Assembly (NCBI RefSeq): GCF_024703895.1
Contig: NZ_CP087968.1
Span: forward strand, 2,418,001-2,482,000
Length of the DNA stretch: 64,000 nt
Reading direction: 5' to 3'
From: Nocardioides sp. B-3
Lineage (GTDB): Bacteria > Actinomycetota > Actinomycetes > Propionibacteriales > Nocardioidaceae
Below are positions 39,025-49,660 of this stretch, in pieces (position 1 is the first letter of the stretch; each line of letters starts with the position of its first letter). The translations under genes were made by a program, and so were the position numbers. A model generated the notes under the pieces. That model was not told the origin of the DNA. It worked only from the letters and a program-made list of their open reading frames with translations, and made no database searches.

Positions 39025-40289
39025 CCGTGACCGCCACCCTGAGGACCTCGCTCAGGCCAGCCCTGCACCTGACCGCTCCGGCGGGGTGGATCAATGACCC
39101 GCACGGTCTCTTCCACGCGGACGGGCGCTATCACCTGTTCTTCCAGCACATCCCGGACTCGCTCCGAGCATCGCATCGACTGCCACTGGGGTCACGCGAC
39201 CAGCACGGACCTGCTGCACTGGGAGCACGAGCCGATCGCGCTCTCGCCCGGTGACGGGGATTCGGGCATCTGGTCGGGCTGTGCCGCGGTGAGCGATGAG
39301 GGCGAGCCGCTGCTCTTCTACACGTCTGCCAGCGAAGGGGACGTGGGTCGGGCGTCGATCCGGGTCGCCCGTCCGGCGGATCCGGAGCTGCGCACCCGGA
39401 CCAAGGGTCCTGTCGTTGCCTCACCCCAGCGCCCGGAGACCACGGTCTTTCGAGACCCGGTCATCACCCGCGACGCAGACACGTGGCGGATGGTCGTCGG
39501 GCACGGTGACGCCGAACGGACGGCCGGTGCCGAGGTGTTCCGGTCCGCCGACCTCCTCACTCGGGACTACGACGGCTTGCTGAGCACGCGGGCCGCAGCG
39601 GACGAGCCGTTCACGGGCGCTGCATGGGAGTGCCCCCAGCTCGTACGCCGAACGCATGGCCTCGATACGGACCTGCTGGTCGTCTCGGTGTGGGATGACG
39701 ATCCCTTCCATGTCGCAGCCTCCGCCGGTACCTACTCCGAGGGCAGGTTCACCCGGGGGACTGGCAGCGGTTGACGGTGGGCGCCGGCCACTACGCATCG
39801 ACGCACTTCATCGACGCCGATGGTCGCCCAAGTCTGCTGTTCTGGATCCGTGGAATCTCCGACCCCGGCACGTGGGTGGGTGCGCTCAGCGTGCCCTACG
39901 TCGTGTCCCACGACGGGAGTCGTACGGCGCTCACGCCGCACCCCACGGTTGCCGCGGCACGCAGCACGTCCACGGGCGGCGAACCCGCCACGGCGCTCGA
40001 CGTCGAGTGGTCGCCGCACGGCACGGGCACCCTGCGCCCGGTCGGCCCGGACGGGGTGAGCCGTGCCGATCTGGCCCTCGCCGACGGCGTGCTGACCATC
40101 AGCGTGCCGGGCGCCGACCCCGTCGTGGTGGAGCACCACGAGCCGACACTCCGGGTCATCGCCGATGCGCAGGTCCCGGAGATCGTCGCCGACGGAGGTC
40201 TCGTCGGGCTTCAGCTGACCGACGTCGCAGGAGGCCTCATCCCCTACGCCGATGACCCGAGCCACCTCGCGTGGTGGCACCTCTCCTGA
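39021..40289 (+). CDS. GH32 beta-fructofuranosidase/levanase-type enzyme
   Basis: About 422 residues. The catalytic nucleophile motif is [20 protein letters not shown] (WINDPHG), the transition-state stabiliser is FRDPVIT and the acid/base motif is WECPQL. A C-terminal beta-sandwich (about 300-420) carries the usual GH32C fold. The enzyme cleaves terminal beta-fructosyl bonds of sucrose, raffinose or fructans. No signal peptide, so it should act on imported oligosaccharide. Breaks lie near 39165 and 39765. Its ATG overlaps the permease stop. Confidence 0.92.
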
Positions 40290-40329
40290 CCCAGCCCCTC
40301 TTCTCTCCGCACGACCCAAGGAGCACGAC

Positions 40330-41410
40330 ATGGCCAGCATCACCTTCACCCGGGCCCAGCGGTGGTATCCCGGGACCGACAAGCCCGCCGTCCCCGGCAT
40401 CGACCTCAAGATCGAGGACGGCGAGTTCATGGTCCTCGTCGGACCGTCGGGCTGCAGCAAGTCCACGACGTTGCGCATGCTCGCCGGGCTCGAGGAGGTC
40501 AACGCAGGGCAGATCCACATCGGTGACCGCGAAGTCACCGGACTCGCCCCCAAGGATCGCGACATCGCGATGGTCTTCCAGAGCTATGCGCTCTATCCGC
40601 ACATGACGGTCGCCGAGAACATGTCGTTCTCACTGCGGATGGCCAAGGTGTCGAAGGCCGATCGCGAGAAGCGCGTGGCGGAGGCCGCGGAGATGCTCGG
40701 CCTCACGGACTACCTCGATCGCAAACCCAAGGCCCTCTCCGGTGGTCAGCGACAGCGTGTTGCGATGGGCCGGGCGATCGTCCGCAAGCCGCAGGTCTTC
40801 TGCATGGACGAGCCGTTGTCCAACCCTGGACGCGAAGATGCGAGTTCAGACCCGCACGGACATCGCCAAGCTGCAGCGCGACCTCGGCGTGACCACCGTC
40901 TACGTCACCCACGACCGAGTCGAGGCAATGACCATGGGAGATCGCGTGGCGGTCATGAAGGACGGCCTCATCCAGCAGGTCGACACCCCGCTCGCCCTCT
41001 ACGACCGTCCGGTCAACCTCTTCGTCGCCGGCTTCATCGGCTCACCGCAGATGAACCTGCTGTCCGGGCAGTCGGTCGACGGCGACGTCCGCATCGGCAC
41101 CTATCTCGTCCCGGTCGACCCCACGGCCGCCAAGCGCATGGACGGCAACGTCGTGGTCGGCGTCCGTCCCGAGAACTGGCGCCTGGTGGGCCCGGGCGAG
41201 GGCATCCCGATCACGGTCCGCCTGATCGAGGAGCTCGGTGCGGACGCGTTCGTCTACGGCACCTGCGAAGCACAGGGGACTCCCCATGACGTGATCGTCC
41301 GCGTCCCCGGCCGCGACTCGACGCAGAAGGGCGACGTCCTCCACGTCACCACCGACCCGACCCACGTGCACGTCTTCGACCGGGAGACCGGTGACCGCCT
41401 CTCTGCCTGA
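40330..41410 (+). CDS. Sugar ABC transporter ATPase, MsmK/UgpC type
   Basis: About 359 residues. Walker A reads GPSGCSKST where most relatives have GPSGCGKST; the rest is canonical: Q-loop [11 protein letters not shown], signature [15 protein letters not shown], Walker [11 protein letters not shown] followed by LDAKMRVQ, and H-loop [11 protein letters not shown]. The C-terminal OB-type regulatory domain (TOBE) covers about 240-359. One base lost or gained near 40831 breaks the frame. A dedicated ATPase within the operon is notable, since many actinobacteria share one MsiK among importers. Confidence 0.92.
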
Positions 41411-43495
41411 GATTCCGGGAACTCTCACCCGGACCACGGTTGAGCTGCTCCGAGCGGACGACCTCCTGCCTGTCGTGGTCCCGCTCCGTGCGGGTGGCGG
41501 CGAGAAGTCCTTCACTCCGCTCGTCCTCAACGGTCCCGGGATGCCGCTCCCGGGCGAACATGCCCGAGGTCTGTTCACGCGGCCCCACCTGCGGGGACAC
41601 CGGGTGGACGGTCGAGCGTGGTCGACGCGGTTCGACCGGGTCTCGATCACCGAGGGCGCTGGCCGCCTCCCCGGTGGAAGCGGTCGACGCCGACGCAGGT
41701 CTGGCGTTTCGGGGGGTCTTCGAGGAGGTGGCCGGGGGCGTGCTGCGCCTCAGGTACGCCGTCACGAACCTCGACCCGTCGGCCTACCTCATCGAGGGGT
41801 TGGAGGTGGTGCTCCCGGTTGCTGACGACCACACCGAGGTCCTTGACTTCACCGGTCGACACGAGCGCAGAGCGGACCCCGCAACGCCACGGTGTGAGAG
41901 ATGGGCTGTGGCTGCGCGAGGGGCGGGGCGGTCGACCCGGACTGGATGCCGCGACCCTCATCGCGGTCGGGGGTGCCGGGGTTCACGACGACGGATGGCC
42001 GCGTCGTCGCCGTACACGTGGCGTGGAGTGGGAACTCCGTGCTGCGAGTGGAGCGCAGCGCTGCCACCGGCACGACGATCGGTGGTGGCGAACACCTGCT
42101 TCCCGGCGAGGTGGTGCTCGCCGAGGGCGAGAGCTACGAGACGCCCCGGGTCCACTTCGTGGCGGCCGCGAACGGTCTCGACGAGGTGGCCGGCGCCCGG
42201 CATGCCTACGCCCGTTCGCTCCCCGCACACCCCGACCTGCAACCGGTGGTGCTCAACGTCTGGGAGGCGGTCTACTTCGACCACGATCTGGACCGACTGC
42301 GAGACATCGGGGATCGCGCGGCCGCGGTCGGTGCGGGAGCGCTTCGTGCTCGACGACGGCTGGTTCCGGGGCCGACGCGACGACACGGCCGGCCCGGGCG
42401 ACTGGTGGGTCGACGACAGCGTGTGGCCGGACGGCCTCGGGCCGCTGATCGATCACGTCCGCGGACTGGGGATGGAGTTCGGGCTGTGGTTCGAGCCCGA
42501 GATGGTCAACCCCGACTCCGACCTGTTTCGCGCGCATCCCGAGTGGGTGATGTGCTCAGGGCACCGGCTGCCGCTGCTGCACCGCAACCAGTGGGTGCTC
42601 GATCTGACCCACCCGGACGCCTTCGCCCACATCCCGGAGCGACTCGACTCGCTCCCCGGGCGCCCACGCGATCGGCTATGTGAAGTGGGACCACAACCGC
42701 GAGCTGTTGGAGGCGGGGGCGTTGCGGAGGGCCGGCGCCCCGGCCATACACGAGCAGACGCTGGCGTTCTATCGCCTTCTCGACACCCTTCGCGAGCGTC
42801 ACCCGTCGGTCGCCTTCGAGTCCTGCGCATCAGGCGGCGGGCGGATCGACCTCGAGGTGGCGGAGCGGGTCGAACGGTTCTGGACCTCCGACATGACCGA
42901 CGCTGGCGCGGCAGGCGATCCAGCGGTGGACGACCCAGTTGCTCCCACCGGAATATCTCGGCGCCCATGTCTCGGCACCGACCTCGCATGCCACGGGTCG
43001 GACCCTCCAGCTCGACTTCCGGGCTGCGACCGCCGTCTTCGGCGCATTCTGGGATCGAATGGGACCCGGCGGAAGCGAGCGAGGGCGACCTGTCCCGGCT
43101 CGCCGACTGGGTCGCGCTGCACAAGCGGCTCCGTCCGCTACTGCACTCAGGTCGTGTGGTGCGCCCCCTCTCCGCCGACCCCGCAGTGCTGCTCCACGGG
43201 GTCGTCGCACAAGACCGGAGTCGTGCGATCGTGGCGCACGTTCAGCTCGACGAGTCGGCCCACAATCGCGGCGTTGCCGTTCGCGTGCCGGGTCTCGATC
43301 CGACGGCTGACTACGCGCTGACGTGGGCGGCACCGACCGACCTGCGCATGGTGAGCATGTCCTCGCCGCTGCCGGCCGCGGGGCCCCACCGAGGGTGTCC
43401 CAGTGAACGGGCGGGAGCTGGGGGCCGGTGGTTTCTGGATGCCGCGTCGACGACCAGAGACGGTGACGCTCGTCGACCCGGCCCGGATCGGCTAG
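41391..43495 (+). CDS. GH36 alpha-galactosidase
   Basis: About 701 residues. The N-terminal beta-supersandwich domain covers about 1-300. The TIM barrel shows the nucleophile motif YVKWDHNRE, the CASGGGRIDLEV substrate motif and the acid/base Asp in RFWTSDMTDA. Earlier barrel motifs are VLDDGWF and WFEPEMVNPDSDL. The C-terminal domain ends in a TAG sharing CTAG with the opposing gene. It hydrolyses alpha-1,6-galactosides such as raffinose, stachyose or melibiose. Multiple breaks occur (near 41660, 41870, 42000, 42330, 42660, 42905, 43060 and 43385). GTG at 41391 overlaps the ATPase end by 20 bp. Confidence 0.92.
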
Positions 43496-44015
43496 CTGGC
43501 TGCGGCCTTCTGCCGGGCGCGGTAGGCCGCGACGTTGGCCATGAGGAACACCGCTCCGAGCAGTAGCGCCGGGACTGGTTGGGCGAGGTGTCGACGAAGA
43601 CGTTGTCGCACTTGACCGCCCGGGCACAGCCCGAGGCGGGTGGCGCCGAGGTCGCAGACGAGGTTGGCCAGCCCCATCAGCGACTCGCTGATCAGCAGCT
43701 CGGAGACCGACGCGGCGCGGTTGGCGACGTGCATGTGCAGGTGGTCGGGGTCGTGGTCGCTGATCATCGGCGTGACGGGGTGCTCGATGAGCAGCTCGTT
43801 GAGGGTGGTGACGACGGTGCCGGGCTCGCCCCGGTCGGACGCCTCGAAGACCGGTCGCAGCTCGGCACCGGAAGTTCCTCAGCGCAGTCACGTCGCGCGC
43901 GACCACGGTCGGGTGCAGCCACGCGCTGCGCGAGATGGTCCAGCAGCGCGTCGACGTCCGGCAGGTCTGCGTTGAGCAAGGCCGCCGCCGACTCGGCGTA
44001 CCGGATGAAGTCCAC
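43492..44015 (-). CDS. ABATE/CGNR zinc-finger protein, putative regulator
   Basis: About 174 residues. The N-terminal half is an ABATE-type stress-response domain (FIRYAESAAALLNADLPDVDALLDHL). The C-terminal CGNR zinc finger is seen as LGLCPGGQC, with the partner Cys pair in YCSERC and the basic end ANVAAYRARQK. Such proteins are predicted DNA-binding regulators. Breaks lie near 43920, 43870, 43600 and 43540. The GTG start at 44015 lies 9 bp after the preceding helicase-associated gene. Its TAG stop overlaps the GH36 stop in one CTAG. Confidence 0.8.
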
Positions 44016-44024
44016 CTGACCACT

Positions 44025-46310
44025 CTACGGTTGGGGCGGGGACAGCGGAGCCACAGTCGTGATGCGGTGTACGGCGAACAGTCGCTCGTCGTCGCTTCGG
44101 TGGTCGTGCGCCATCAGCTGGCCACCCTCGAGCCGCAGGGGATCGACGACGCGGTCCGAGCTGGCGCCATGGTTGTCGACGTAGCCGATCACGACGGTCT
44201 CACCCAGCTCGATCGCCTCGCGGATCGCGGCCAGCGCGCTCGACGGGGTGGTCGCGATCGCGGGGGAGGCCGGCCGACTCGCGGTCGCGAGGTCGCCGCT
44301 GCGGATGGCGGTGACGACGGACGAGACCGTGGCCTGCGCACGGGCGGACGCAGCGCCGCGAGTGCGCGCGGAGCGCGGGCGCCGGGCCCGCAGCAGGTCG
44401 CGACGAGCGACGCGCACGGTGCCGTCGGGCGCCTCGACGACGGGTGCGGCGCCGAGCTCACGCAACCGCGGGAGGAGCACGTCGACGGGCACGGTCGAGA
44501 TCAGCACGGTCGGCGCAATCCGGCGCAGCCCGAGCGTGCCGGCCTTCGGGTTGTGCAGCAGCTCGGTGAGCGCGGCCTCGTCGTCGGCGCGCAGGAACGC
44601 CTCGGCCTGCCCGACCCGGACCGTGCCGAAGGTCCGCGCGGACGTCGTCGACGAGATAGGTCAGTGGCTGGGGGACCGGGGTGCGCGACACGGAGCCGAC
44701 GAAGTCGTGCACCTCGAGTGCCGACCAGCCGGCGTCGAACGCGCGGCGGACCGAGCCGTTGGTGAAGCGGTAGACCGTCGCCCCGCCACGCGACTCGACG
44801 TCCGCGAGGAGGTGCAGGGTCCGGGCCAGCTCGGTCTCCAGAGGCCCCGGTGCGACCGCCGTGAGGTCGGCCCTGGAGCAGCACGTGGTCGACGGGGTGC
44901 GGCAGGTGCGGGGTGATCGCGGCCAGCGCGGCGTCGTGGTCGTGGGTGAGGATCGCGCGGCCGGCGTTGGACAGCCCACCAGCGCCGACCAGTCCCGGGA
45001 GCCCGGCCTCGTGAACGGCCGCCGCGACGAGATCTCGGTGCACCGACGGGCGTCGCGGACGCAGCCACGCCACGCGCTCGACGAGCGAGGGCACGCCGGT
45101 GCCGGTGGCCAGCACCGAGCCGGGCGCGAGGGAGTCGAGCTGGGCCAGCGCGAGCGCACGGGCCTCGGGCGCCATCACGCTGGACAGGTCGGGGGCGAGC
45201 GCGTTCCGGGTCTTGCCGCCCGGATCCTTGCCACCGATCAGGCTGGGCAGGCGGGTCGTGTCGAGCCACGCCAGTGCCGGGGTCACCCAGCGCTCGGCGG
45301 TCGAGCCCGCGGCCCACGTGTCGAAGGCGTCGGTCGGCAACCAGACCTCGTTGCCGTCCGGGATCGGCGGCCGTCGTCATCAGCCCGGCCGCGGAGGCGA
45401 CCTCGACGAGCAGGCCGGCCTCGGGCTCGGACACCTGCAGCTCGGCGGCCGCCGCCTTCAGGTCGCGTACGGCGAGCCCGCCGCTGCGCAAGGTCGCGGG
45501 GGTTCGAGGCCCCAGTGGTCGAGGAGCAGCTCCGTTCGCCGTACGACATCGAAGGCGGCACCGCCGGCGGTCCGGTCGACGAGCTCCGCGTCGCGCTCCG
45601 TGGTCGCGAGCTCGGGCACCTCGTCGCGGGGCGTGGTCGTGGTGTGGCCGCCGCGCAGCGCGATCCCGACCTCGCCGGGCAGCACCAGCAGCCCGCCCTC
45701 ACGCGGGATCAGCAGGCGGTGCGCGATCAGCTCCTCGACGGGGGTCGTGGCGTCGGCGGGGAGACCGTGCGCCGGGCGTTGCCGGTGGTGCCCTCGCCGC
45801 CGTTGGCCAGCACGTGCTCGAGCAGCGCGCAGCCCGCGGACTGACGGAGTCGAGGCGGGCCACGACGTCAGCAGGCGAGCCCGGGTCCGCCGACATCGGC
45901 CGCAGACCGCTCACGCCGGCCGACTCGTCGCCCTTGAGCGCCTCGCCTACTCCGCTCAACGGCCGGAGTCCGCCGGGCGACTCCCAGACCAGTGCGAAGT
46001 CGATCAGTCGCTCGATCGCGACCGCCGTCACGACGGGGTCGGCGTGGACGATCCGGAGAAGTTCGGATTGGGTGGTTTGGTTTGCAACCACGAGGGCATC
46101 AAGGACGGAGAGCTCGAGCCGGCTGAGGTTGTCGAGCGCCCTGAGGACAGAAGAACGAGTGGCGGCGCGCGATGCCAGCTGCGCGGAATCATGAGGTGCG
46201 GGAGTGGCGAGATCCGGACGCAGCTGCAGCAGCGTCGCGAGCCGTGCATCGGGCCAGCGGCGCAATTGGTCCGCCAGCGTCCGTGGGGGCGCCTGCTCCC
46301 GGGTAGACAT
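44025..46310 (-). CDS. Helicase-associated WYL-domain protein (XPB partner type)
   Basis: About 760 residues. The N-terminal region is helical winged-helix-like (LADQLRRWPDARLATLLQLRPDL; RALDNLSRLELSVLDALVVA). The middle holds repeated helical modules. The C-terminal 110 residues include a WYL-like fold (AIELGETVVIGYVDNHG, RVVDPLRLEGGQLMAHDH, FAVHRI). Proteins of this type (the M. tuberculosis Rv0862c type) sit directly upstream of XPB in many actinobacteria and are often annotated helicase-associated. Breaks lie near 45845, 45505, 45370, 44875 and 44630. Here XPB is about 10.5 kb away, beyond the sugar genes. Confidence 0.82.
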
Positions 46311-46373
46311 CCCTTCTACGCTACTCGCCGAGCCCATGCTGCGGCTCATCGTCGACGAGGGTGAGGCTGGGGC

Positions 46374-47190
46374 ATGAAGCCGGTTGATCTGCACCACGGT
46401 GCCGCCTCCGAGGTCGGGCACGTGCGCAAGGTCAACGAGGACTCGTTCTCGGTCGCCCCGCCCGTCTTCGTCGTCGCCGACGGCATGGGCGGACACTCCG
46501 GTGGCGACGTCGCCAGCCGCATCGTGGTCGAGGAGTTCACCCGTCTCGCCGAGGAGGGCTACGACCCGCTGCGCGGCGCCGAGTTCGTCGCCGAGACGCT
46601 GTCTCGGGCGCAGGTCCGGATCCTGCAGTACGGCGAAGCGCAGCGCGACACGCAACCGCGCTGGCATGCCGGCACGACGTGCGTGGCGGCCGTCCTCGTC
46701 GAGGACCACGAGGGCACCAAGTGGATGCTGGTCAACCTCGGCGACTCCCGCATCTACCGCTTCAACGACGGCGTGCTCGACCGGGTCAGCGTCGACCACT
46801 CGGTGGTCCAGGGGCTGATCGACGCCGGTGAGATCACCGCCGCAGAGGCCGCGACCCACCCCGAGAAGCACGTCATCACCCGCGCTGGGCAGCCCCGAGG
46901 GCGTGGCACCCGACTTCTTCCTGCTGCCGCTCTCCGCGGCCGAACGACTCCTGCTCTGCAGCGACGGCATCAGCGGCATGATCGAGGACCGCGAGATCGA
47001 GGACATCCTCGAGCGCATCCACGACCCGCGCGACGCCGCCGACGCGCTGGTGCAGGCCGCCCTCGACGCAGGGGGCCGCGACAACGCGACGGCCGTCGTC
47101 GTCGATGTGGTGGGATTGGTGCACGACGATTCCTATGACTCCGAGCGCCAGCGCGCGAGTCTCGAAGACAAACTGGGGGCCCGACCGTGA
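46374..47190 (+). CDS. PP2C-family Ser/Thr protein phosphatase
   Basis: About 271 residues. Metal-binding motifs of PPM phosphatases are VRKVNEDSF, VVADGMGGHSGGDVAS, LLLCSDGISGMI and GGRDNATAVVVD. It removes phosphates from Ser/Thr residues, opposing Hanks-type kinases. A break lies near 46885. No kinase gene is present in the window. The stop overlaps the FHA gene start, forming a phosphatase-FHA-RDD/FHA operon. Confidence 0.93.
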
Positions 47191-48278
47191 CCGAGGACGC
47201 CGCACACAAGAGGACCTTCGCCGCCGGCGACTGGTATGCCGTCGTGGGAGAGCACGTCACCGCCCTCGTCCCGGCCGACGCACGCGCTCGGGTCGCCGGG
47301 CTCTGGGACCTCGCCGACAGCGGTGGTTCCTTCGAGGCCGTGCTCGACGGCCTGCTCGTTGACGGGCTGAGCACCCTGTCCGGCTTCGCCCTCGTCGGGC
47401 ACGGCGACCGCACCCGGGTCCCGGTCCGCGGCGACGTCACCGCCTCCTTCCGTACGCCGAACGGTGTCGTCGACATTGCCGACGAGCCTGATGCTCTGTG
47501 GGTCGAGCGCACCATCGATGCAGTCACGGGCGGCCGACTCGTCGTCGGCGGCGCAGTCGACGGCTCCGACCTCGCGCTGGTCACCGGCGTGGCCCGGGCA
47601 TCGGTCGTGCAGTTCGGAGAGACGGCATCGGCCGAGAATGCTCCGGTCGAGACGGCCCCCGACGTGGCGCCGGTCGAGGCGCCCGTCGCCGCCGAGCCGA
47701 CGCCCGAGCCCGAGCCCGAGCCCGCCGTCAGCGAGCCGATGACCTTCGGTGACCCCGACAGCGACGACCCGACGCCGACCGGCGAGCAGCCTGCGGTGAG
47801 CGACGATGCGGCGTACGCACCGGACGACCACGACGGCCAGACATCGATCGGCGCCCCGCTCGACGAGTTCGTGCGCCCCTCCATCGGCATCCCGGGCCGG
47901 GAGCTGGCACCGGCCGTCGTCGCGCACCCCGTCGCCAAGCTGATCTTCTCCACCGGGGACGTGGTCGACGTCGACCGCGTCATCTCGGTCGGCCGGGCCC
48001 CCGAGGCGCGGCGGTTCGCCTCCAGCGACCAGCCGCACCCGGTGACGGTGTCCAGCCCCAACCACGAGATCTCGTCCACGCACCTCGAGATCCGCCCCGG
48101 TGCGGGCGCCGACCACGGCATGGCCGTCGTCACCGACATGGGCTCCACCAACGGCACCGTTCTCGTGCAGCCCGGCCTGCCGCCCGAAGACCTGCAGGCC
48201 GGCATCGCGGTCTCGCTGATCCCGGGTGCCATCCTCGATCTCGGTGACGGCGTCACCATCCAGACGACCAACCCGTGA
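47187..48278 (+). CDS. FHA-domain protein with acidic/proline linker
   Basis: 363 residues, unbroken. The N-terminal 150 residues form an unrecognised beta-rich domain (WYAVVGEHVTALVPADARARV). The linker is rich in Pro, Glu and Ala (TPEPEPEPA). The C-terminal FHA domain has the phosphothreonine-binding features VISVGRAPEARR, VSSPNHEISSTHLEIRP and MGSTNGTVL. GTG overlaps the phosphatase stop; its own end overlaps the next gene. It likely reads Ser/Thr phosphorylation signals that the phosphatase erases. Confidence 0.9.
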   Translation: MTEDAAHKRTFAAGDWYAVVGEHVTALVPADARARVAGLWDLADSGGSFEAVLDGLLVDGLSTLSGFALVGHGDRTRVPVRGDVTASFRTPNGVVDIADEPDALWVERTIDAVTGGRLVVGGAVDGSDLALVTGVARASVVQFGETASAENAPVETAPDVAPVEAPVAAEPTPEPEPEPAVSEPMTFGDPDSDDPTPTGEQPAVSDDAAYAPDDHDGQTSIGAPLDEFVRPSIGIPGRELAPAVVAHPVAKLIFSTGDVVDVDRVISVGRAPEARRFASSDQPHPVTVSSPNHEISSTHLEIRPGAGADHGMAVVTDMGSTNGTVLVQPGLPPEDLQAGIAVSLIPGAILDLGDGVTIQTTNP

Positions 48279-49497
48279 GTGCAGCAGGACCGACCGTGAC
48301 CGAGCAGGCCGAACCCATCCCTCTGGCAGAGACGTATCCGATCGCCGAGCTCGAGCGACGGTTCTACGCCTTCTTCATCGACCGGCTGATCGGGTGGACG
48401 CTGGTCGCGGTCGTCGGCCTCGGGGCCCGGCTCGTCCTCGACGACGTGTGGGCGGCAGTGGCGGTCGGCGCGGGCGTGATGGCGCTCAGCTGGCTGGTCA
48501 TCGCCGTCGTGGTCGGTGTCAGCGGCAACACGCCCGGCAAGGCCATGGTCGGCCTGCGCGTGGTCCACCACGGCACCGGCACGCCCATCGGCGTCGGCCG
48601 TTCGCTGCTGCGATCACTCGTGCTCGCCCCGGCCTCCGCCCCGACGTTCGCGCTGGGGCTCGCGACCACGGCGTGGACCGCCGTCGAGGACCGCGGCCGG
48701 CAGCGACGCGGGATGGCACGACCACGTCGCGCACTCCGTCGTCGTCGACGTCCGGCCCATGGATGCCTACGTCGACGAGGTGGATGAGGGCCCCCGCCAC
48801 GTCGTCAACCTGACCGCCATGCGATTGATCCCGGCGCCGCCGGTCGAGCCCCCGGCCCCGCCGCGCCGGGTCAACCCGGAGCACTCGACGCGGCGCCCGC
48901 CCACCCCGCAGCAGGTGCAGCAGATGCAGCCGGTGCAGCCGCCGCCCACGGGCGTCCAGCAGGCACCCCCGATGCCGGTCCAGCAGCCGCCCGCCCCCGT
49001 CCAGCGCGTTCGCCAGCCGCCGCCTCCCGCCGTGCCGCCGCCGGTCCAGCCGCCCGCGCAGCCATCCGTGCAGCCATCCGTGCAGCGGCCCCCGAGCTTC
49101 CCTCCGCCCGACGACGACGGCCGCACGGCCGTGCGGGTCGTGCCCGGCGCCGTACCCGCCGGTCCGCGCTGGCGGGTCACCTTCGACAACGGCGAGTCGT
49201 TCGTGGTCGAGGGCCCGGCCCCCGGTCGGTCGTCGCCCCGAACCCCGCTCCGGCGAGCAGGTGCACCACCTCGTGCCGCTCAGCTCCGCCGACATGTCGG
49301 TCTCCAAGACGCACGCCCAGTTCGGCCCGGCCTCCGACGGCGTCCCGGTCGTCATGGACCGCGGCTCGACCAACGGTTCCGTGTTGATCCGTCAGGGCGT
49401 CTCGCGCCCGCTGACGGCCGGCAAGCCCGCCACCCCGGTCGACGGCGACACCGTCTCCTTCGGCGACCGGCAGATGTCCGTACGCCGCGAGGCCTGA
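48275..49497 (+). CDS. RDD-family membrane protein fused to FHA domain
   Basis: About 407 residues. Residues 1-165 are an RDD domain: RRFYAFFIDRLIGWTLVAVVG, a second helix MALSWLVIAVVVGVSG, the NTPGKAMVGLRVV motif, and a third helix in SLLRSLVLAPASAPTFALGL. A 110-residue low-complexity linker of Pro, Gln and Val spans about 48850-49110. The C-terminal FHA domain has MSVSKTHAQFGP and DRGSTNGSVLIR. Breaks lie near 48716 and 49225. A membrane-tethered phosphopeptide receptor is the natural reading. Confidence 0.88.
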
Positions 49498-49537
49498 TCC
49501 GCCTCGACGCACCGGTCGACCCGGTATCCACTCGTTA

Positions 49538-49622
49538 CCGAATCGGGCGATTCGGACGCCTGCCGCGGCGCGGTAGGTAACCGGTTACCTACCTACCCGG
49601 CGAAGACCCCCGGAACCCGGGG
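49538..49622. terminator. Cluster of hairpins between convergent genes
   Basis: Three dyads occur in tandem: CCGAATC-GGGC-GATTCGG (49538-49555), a perfect 22-bp palindrome centred at 49582/49583 with half-site GGTAGGTAACC, and CCCCGG-AAC-CCGGGG (49608-49622). They separate the converging RDD/FHA and subtilase genes and probably stop transcription from both sides. No T tract is present. Confidence 0.5.
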
Positions 49623-49660
49623 AATCGGTAACCACCTGGATACCTGAGATCGAGCGAGGA

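Noticed and set aside
48850..49110. CAG/CCG-rich tract as a non-coding repeat array
   Set aside because: It is in frame with the RDD and FHA domains and encodes a Pro/Gln/Val linker.
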